Shown: piece after piece, positions 4,717 to 5,864 of the stretch | Layout of the letters: each line of letters begins with the position of its first letter | Position numbering within the stretch: position 1 is the stretch's first letter | The notes under the pieces: model-generated | The model's input: only the letters and a program-made list of their open reading frames with translations | Database searches by the model: none | What the model was told of the DNA's origin: nothing | Made by a program: the position numbers and the translations under genes | Assembly (NCBI GenBank): GCA_002391185.1 | Contig: DGRY01000198.1 | Location: forward strand, 1-5,864 | From: Prevotella sp. UBA4376 | GTDB taxonomy: Bacteria > Bacteroidota > Bacteroidia > Bacteroidales > Bacteroidaceae | Direction: 5' to 3' | DNA: 5,864 nt

Positions 4717-4974
4717 AAAAATCTCTCAATCCCTCACTTAAACCACTCGAAACCCGCATAAACAGGGACTTCTTGAAAAATCATCCCTCACTTGATCCCT
4801 CACCTCATCCCTCACTTATCTCTCACCCGATCTATCACGTACTAATTCAATGACAGACAACAAAAGTGAGGGATGATGTGAGAGATATGTGAGGGATAAA
4901 AATAATCTCTCACATCCTGAAACACCTGTGTTTATGCGGGTTTCGAGAGATTATGTGAGAGATGAGGGATTTTT
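4717..4974. repeat. Giant imperfect palindrome D (258 bp) with 12-bp CTCAC units
   Basis: Self-complementary around a centre near 4846. The best block is 19 bp perfect: CTCGAAACCCGCATAAACA (4746-4764) with 4929-4947. The ends match as AAAAATC(T/C)CTCA (from 4717) with TGAGGGATTTTT (to 4974). Inside, three tandem ATCCCTCAC units (4783, 4795, 4807) face GTGAG(G/A)GAT at 4889, 4878 and 4866; a fourth unit lies at 4818 (ATCTCTCAC). The right arm holds an extra segment around 4904-4916 containing an oppositely oriented unit. In total about 12 units of the CTCAC word occur. The plus-strand right end runs into seven T residues (4970-4976), so it could also stop transcription. Length and design match palindrome A although the sequences differ. 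No gene lies within. Confidence 0.85.
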
Positions 4975-5025
4975 TTATAAAATCAATTTTTTGGAATAGT
5001 ATACCATCTTTTAGAAAATAATAGT

Positions 5026-5033
5026 TACCTTTG
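5026..5033 (+). promoter_or_regulatory. -7 element of the outer-membrane protein promoter
   Basis: TACCTTTG is an exact TAnnTTTG match followed by CACC and an ATG. No matching -33 TTTG is at the expected spacing. Transcription should start near 5037-5040, about 60 nt before the barrel gene. Confidence 0.55.
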
Positions 5034-5037
5034 CACC

Positions 5038-5097
5038 ATGAAATGTGCGAACTTAATGTTTTATCACAACAATATTAATTACTCAAAAAAAAACTAA
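5038..5097 (+). CDS. Possible 19-codon upstream ORF of the barrel gene
   Basis: ATG at 5038, directly after the -7 element, opens MKCANLMFYHNNINYSKKN and stops with TAA at 5095-5097, two bases before the ATG of the barrel gene. The spacing would allow translational coupling. Against it: the start lies at or next to the predicted transcription start, so it would need leaderless translation, and the AT-rich leader could hold such a frame by chance. The peptide resembles nothing I know. Confidence 0.25.
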   Translation: MKCANLMFYHNNINYSKKN

Positions 5098-5099
5098 AG

Positions 5100-5720
5100 A
5101 TGAAAAAGAAAATTCTATCGATGGTTGTCTTGATGTCAACCTCGTTGTGCAGTTTTGCACAGAATGGTGTGGGCGAATGGAGCTTCATGCCCAAAGTTGG
5201 TATTAACTTTACTACAATGACGAATGACAACGATGCGAAAACACGTACAGCATTCACAGTAGGAGGAGAATTTGGCTATGTAGCTTCACCCAAGGTTGCG
5301 CTGTCGTTTGGCGCTATGTATTCTCAACAGGGTTGTAAGGCTAAATTTCAAGGTATCGATGGCACCATCAAGATGGACTATATCAACGTGCCTGTAATTG
5401 CAGCCTGTCGCGTTACTGATAACCTATCGGTAAAGGTAGGTTTGCAGCCTGGATTCCTGATCAACGACAAGGTGAAGATTAGTAGCAATGGTGTTGATGC
5501 AGAAGTAGGACTTGAGGAGTCGTACAAAGCAGCAGGAATGGATGTAACACTTCACAAGTTCGATCTGTCTATTCCCGTTGGTATCTCGTACGATTTCAAT
5601 AACGTGGAGTTGGAGCTCCGTTATAATGCAGGTTTAACAAAGATATTGTCTGTACCAGGAGGAGATGGAACCAAGAACAGCGTATTCCAATTCACTATTG
5701 GTTATAAGTTCGGACTGTAA
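5100..5720 (+). CDS. Outer-membrane beta-barrel protein (PorT-like, OMP_b-brl_2 type)
   Basis: 206 residues. A Sec signal peptide occupies residues 1-20 (MKKKILSMVVLMSTSLCSFA, cleavage before Q21). The mature protein is built of alternating-residue strands typical of eight-stranded barrels: FMPKVGINFTTM, TAFTVGGEFGYVASPKVALSFGAMYSQQG, MDYINVPVIAACRVTDNLSVKVGLQPGFLI, FDLSIPVGISYDF, VELELRYNAGLTKI and the closing FQFTIGYKFGL. The 'I(N/P)VPV' strand followed by 'GLQPGFLI' is a hallmark of this Bacteroidota family. It should sit in the outer membrane. Individual functions are mostly unknown (structural, adhesive or small-solute roles have been proposed for relatives). No partner gene is adjacent. 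The start is fixed by the signal peptide; the leader is A-rich (AAAAAAAAACTAAAG) without a Shine-Dalgarno, which is normal for the phylum. Confidence 0.9.
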   Translation: MKKKILSMVVLMSTSLCSFAQNGVGEWSFMPKVGINFTTMTNDNDAKTRTAFTVGGEFGYVASPKVALSFGAMYSQQGCKAKFQGIDGTIKMDYINVPVIAACRVTDNLSVKVGLQPGFLINDKVKISSNGVDAEVGLEESYKAAGMDVTLHKFDLSIPVGISYDFNNVELELRYNAGLTKILSVPGGDGTKNSVFQFTIGYKFGL

Positions 5721-5744
5721 TTGAATCTATTACAAAACAAAATA

Positions 5745-5773
5745 AGCCGCAACCCTGTAAAAAGGTTGCGGCT
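5745..5773. terminator. Convergent terminator hairpin
   Basis: A perfect 10-bp stem (AGCCGCAACC at 5745-5754 with 5764-5773) and 9-nt loop lie between the barrel gene and the convergent gene at the right edge. The minus-strand side is followed by TTATTTTGTTTTG, a good T-rich tail for the right-edge gene. The plus-strand side has only CTTATAATT, but the strong GC stem may serve both. Confidence 0.8.
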
Positions 5774-5798
5774 CTTATAATTGAGATAATCTATCGAC

Positions 5799-5864
5799 TT
5801 ATGCGAATGGATTCTCTGTGGGGTAGTAATCACCCTTGGGGAAGTTGTAGTCGATTTCCTCAAC
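5799..5864 (-). CDS. C-terminal end of an unidentified gene (truncated by window edge)
   Basis: An open minus-strand frame enters from the right edge and gives 21 residues ending KGDYYPTENPFA before TAA at 5799-5801. A good terminator begins 26 bp later on the same strand, which supports a real gene end. The codon choice and acidic/aromatic composition look protein-like. The fragment is too short for me to name a family. Confidence 0.6.
   Translation of the reverse strand, partial: VEEIDYNFPKGDYYPTENPFA

Noticed and set aside
2500..5000. CRISPR array
   Set aside because: Repeats at 4556-4687 and in the palindromes are only 12 or 22 bp, contiguous without unique spacers, and no cas gene is present.

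Overview
The window looks like chromosomal DNA from a member of the Bacteroidales, most likely a Prevotella-like species. Two things point there. Promoters fit the Bacteroidota -7 consensus TAnnTTTG, at 1489-1496(-), 2558-2565(-), 2797-2804(+), 3580-3587(+) and 5026-5033(+), and no start codon has a strong Shine-Dalgarno. The protein families (PorT-like outer-membrane barrel, class II Fic, MNT/HEPN pair) are also at home in this phylum. The genus is inferred from general appearance only.

Layout. 1-534: the end of an MNT-type nucleotidyltransferase antitoxin gene, overlapped by a HEPN toxin gene (MntA/HepT-type module, + strand). 646-1520: on the minus strand, a good promoter is followed by about 250 nt able to fold into a long rod (a 6S / Bacteroidales-1-like RNA candidate, or a structured leader), then a small exported protein of unknown function and a strong hairpin terminator. 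1629-2594: a minus-strand Fic protein with an N-terminal DNA-binding domain and a class II inhibitory motif; its promoter carries three copies of a TATCGGCAA-type operator, which suggests autoregulation.

2595-5099 is dominated by repeats and holds one clear gene, a secreted S66-family (LD-carboxypeptidase-like) peptidase at 3596-4543. Upstream of it are a 146-bp inverted-repeat element with a possible 44-codon ORF, a 23-bp direct repeat bracketing about 510 bp, a 249-bp giant imperfect palindrome (3120-3368) and a compact multi-hairpin element (3437-3508). Downstream are a 22-bp-periodic repeat array (4556-4687) and a second giant palindrome (4717-4974). The two palindromes differ in sequence but share length, architecture and a 12-bp CTCAC-centred tandem unit. 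They are the most unusual content here and match no repeat class I can name.

5026-5864: a promoter, a 19-codon upstream ORF ending 2 nt before an outer-membrane beta-barrel gene, a terminator shared by convergent genes, and the last 21 codons of an unidentified minus-strand gene. Apart from the toxin/antitoxin pair, and perhaps the structured RNA with the gene behind it, neighbouring genes do not appear to form one pathway.
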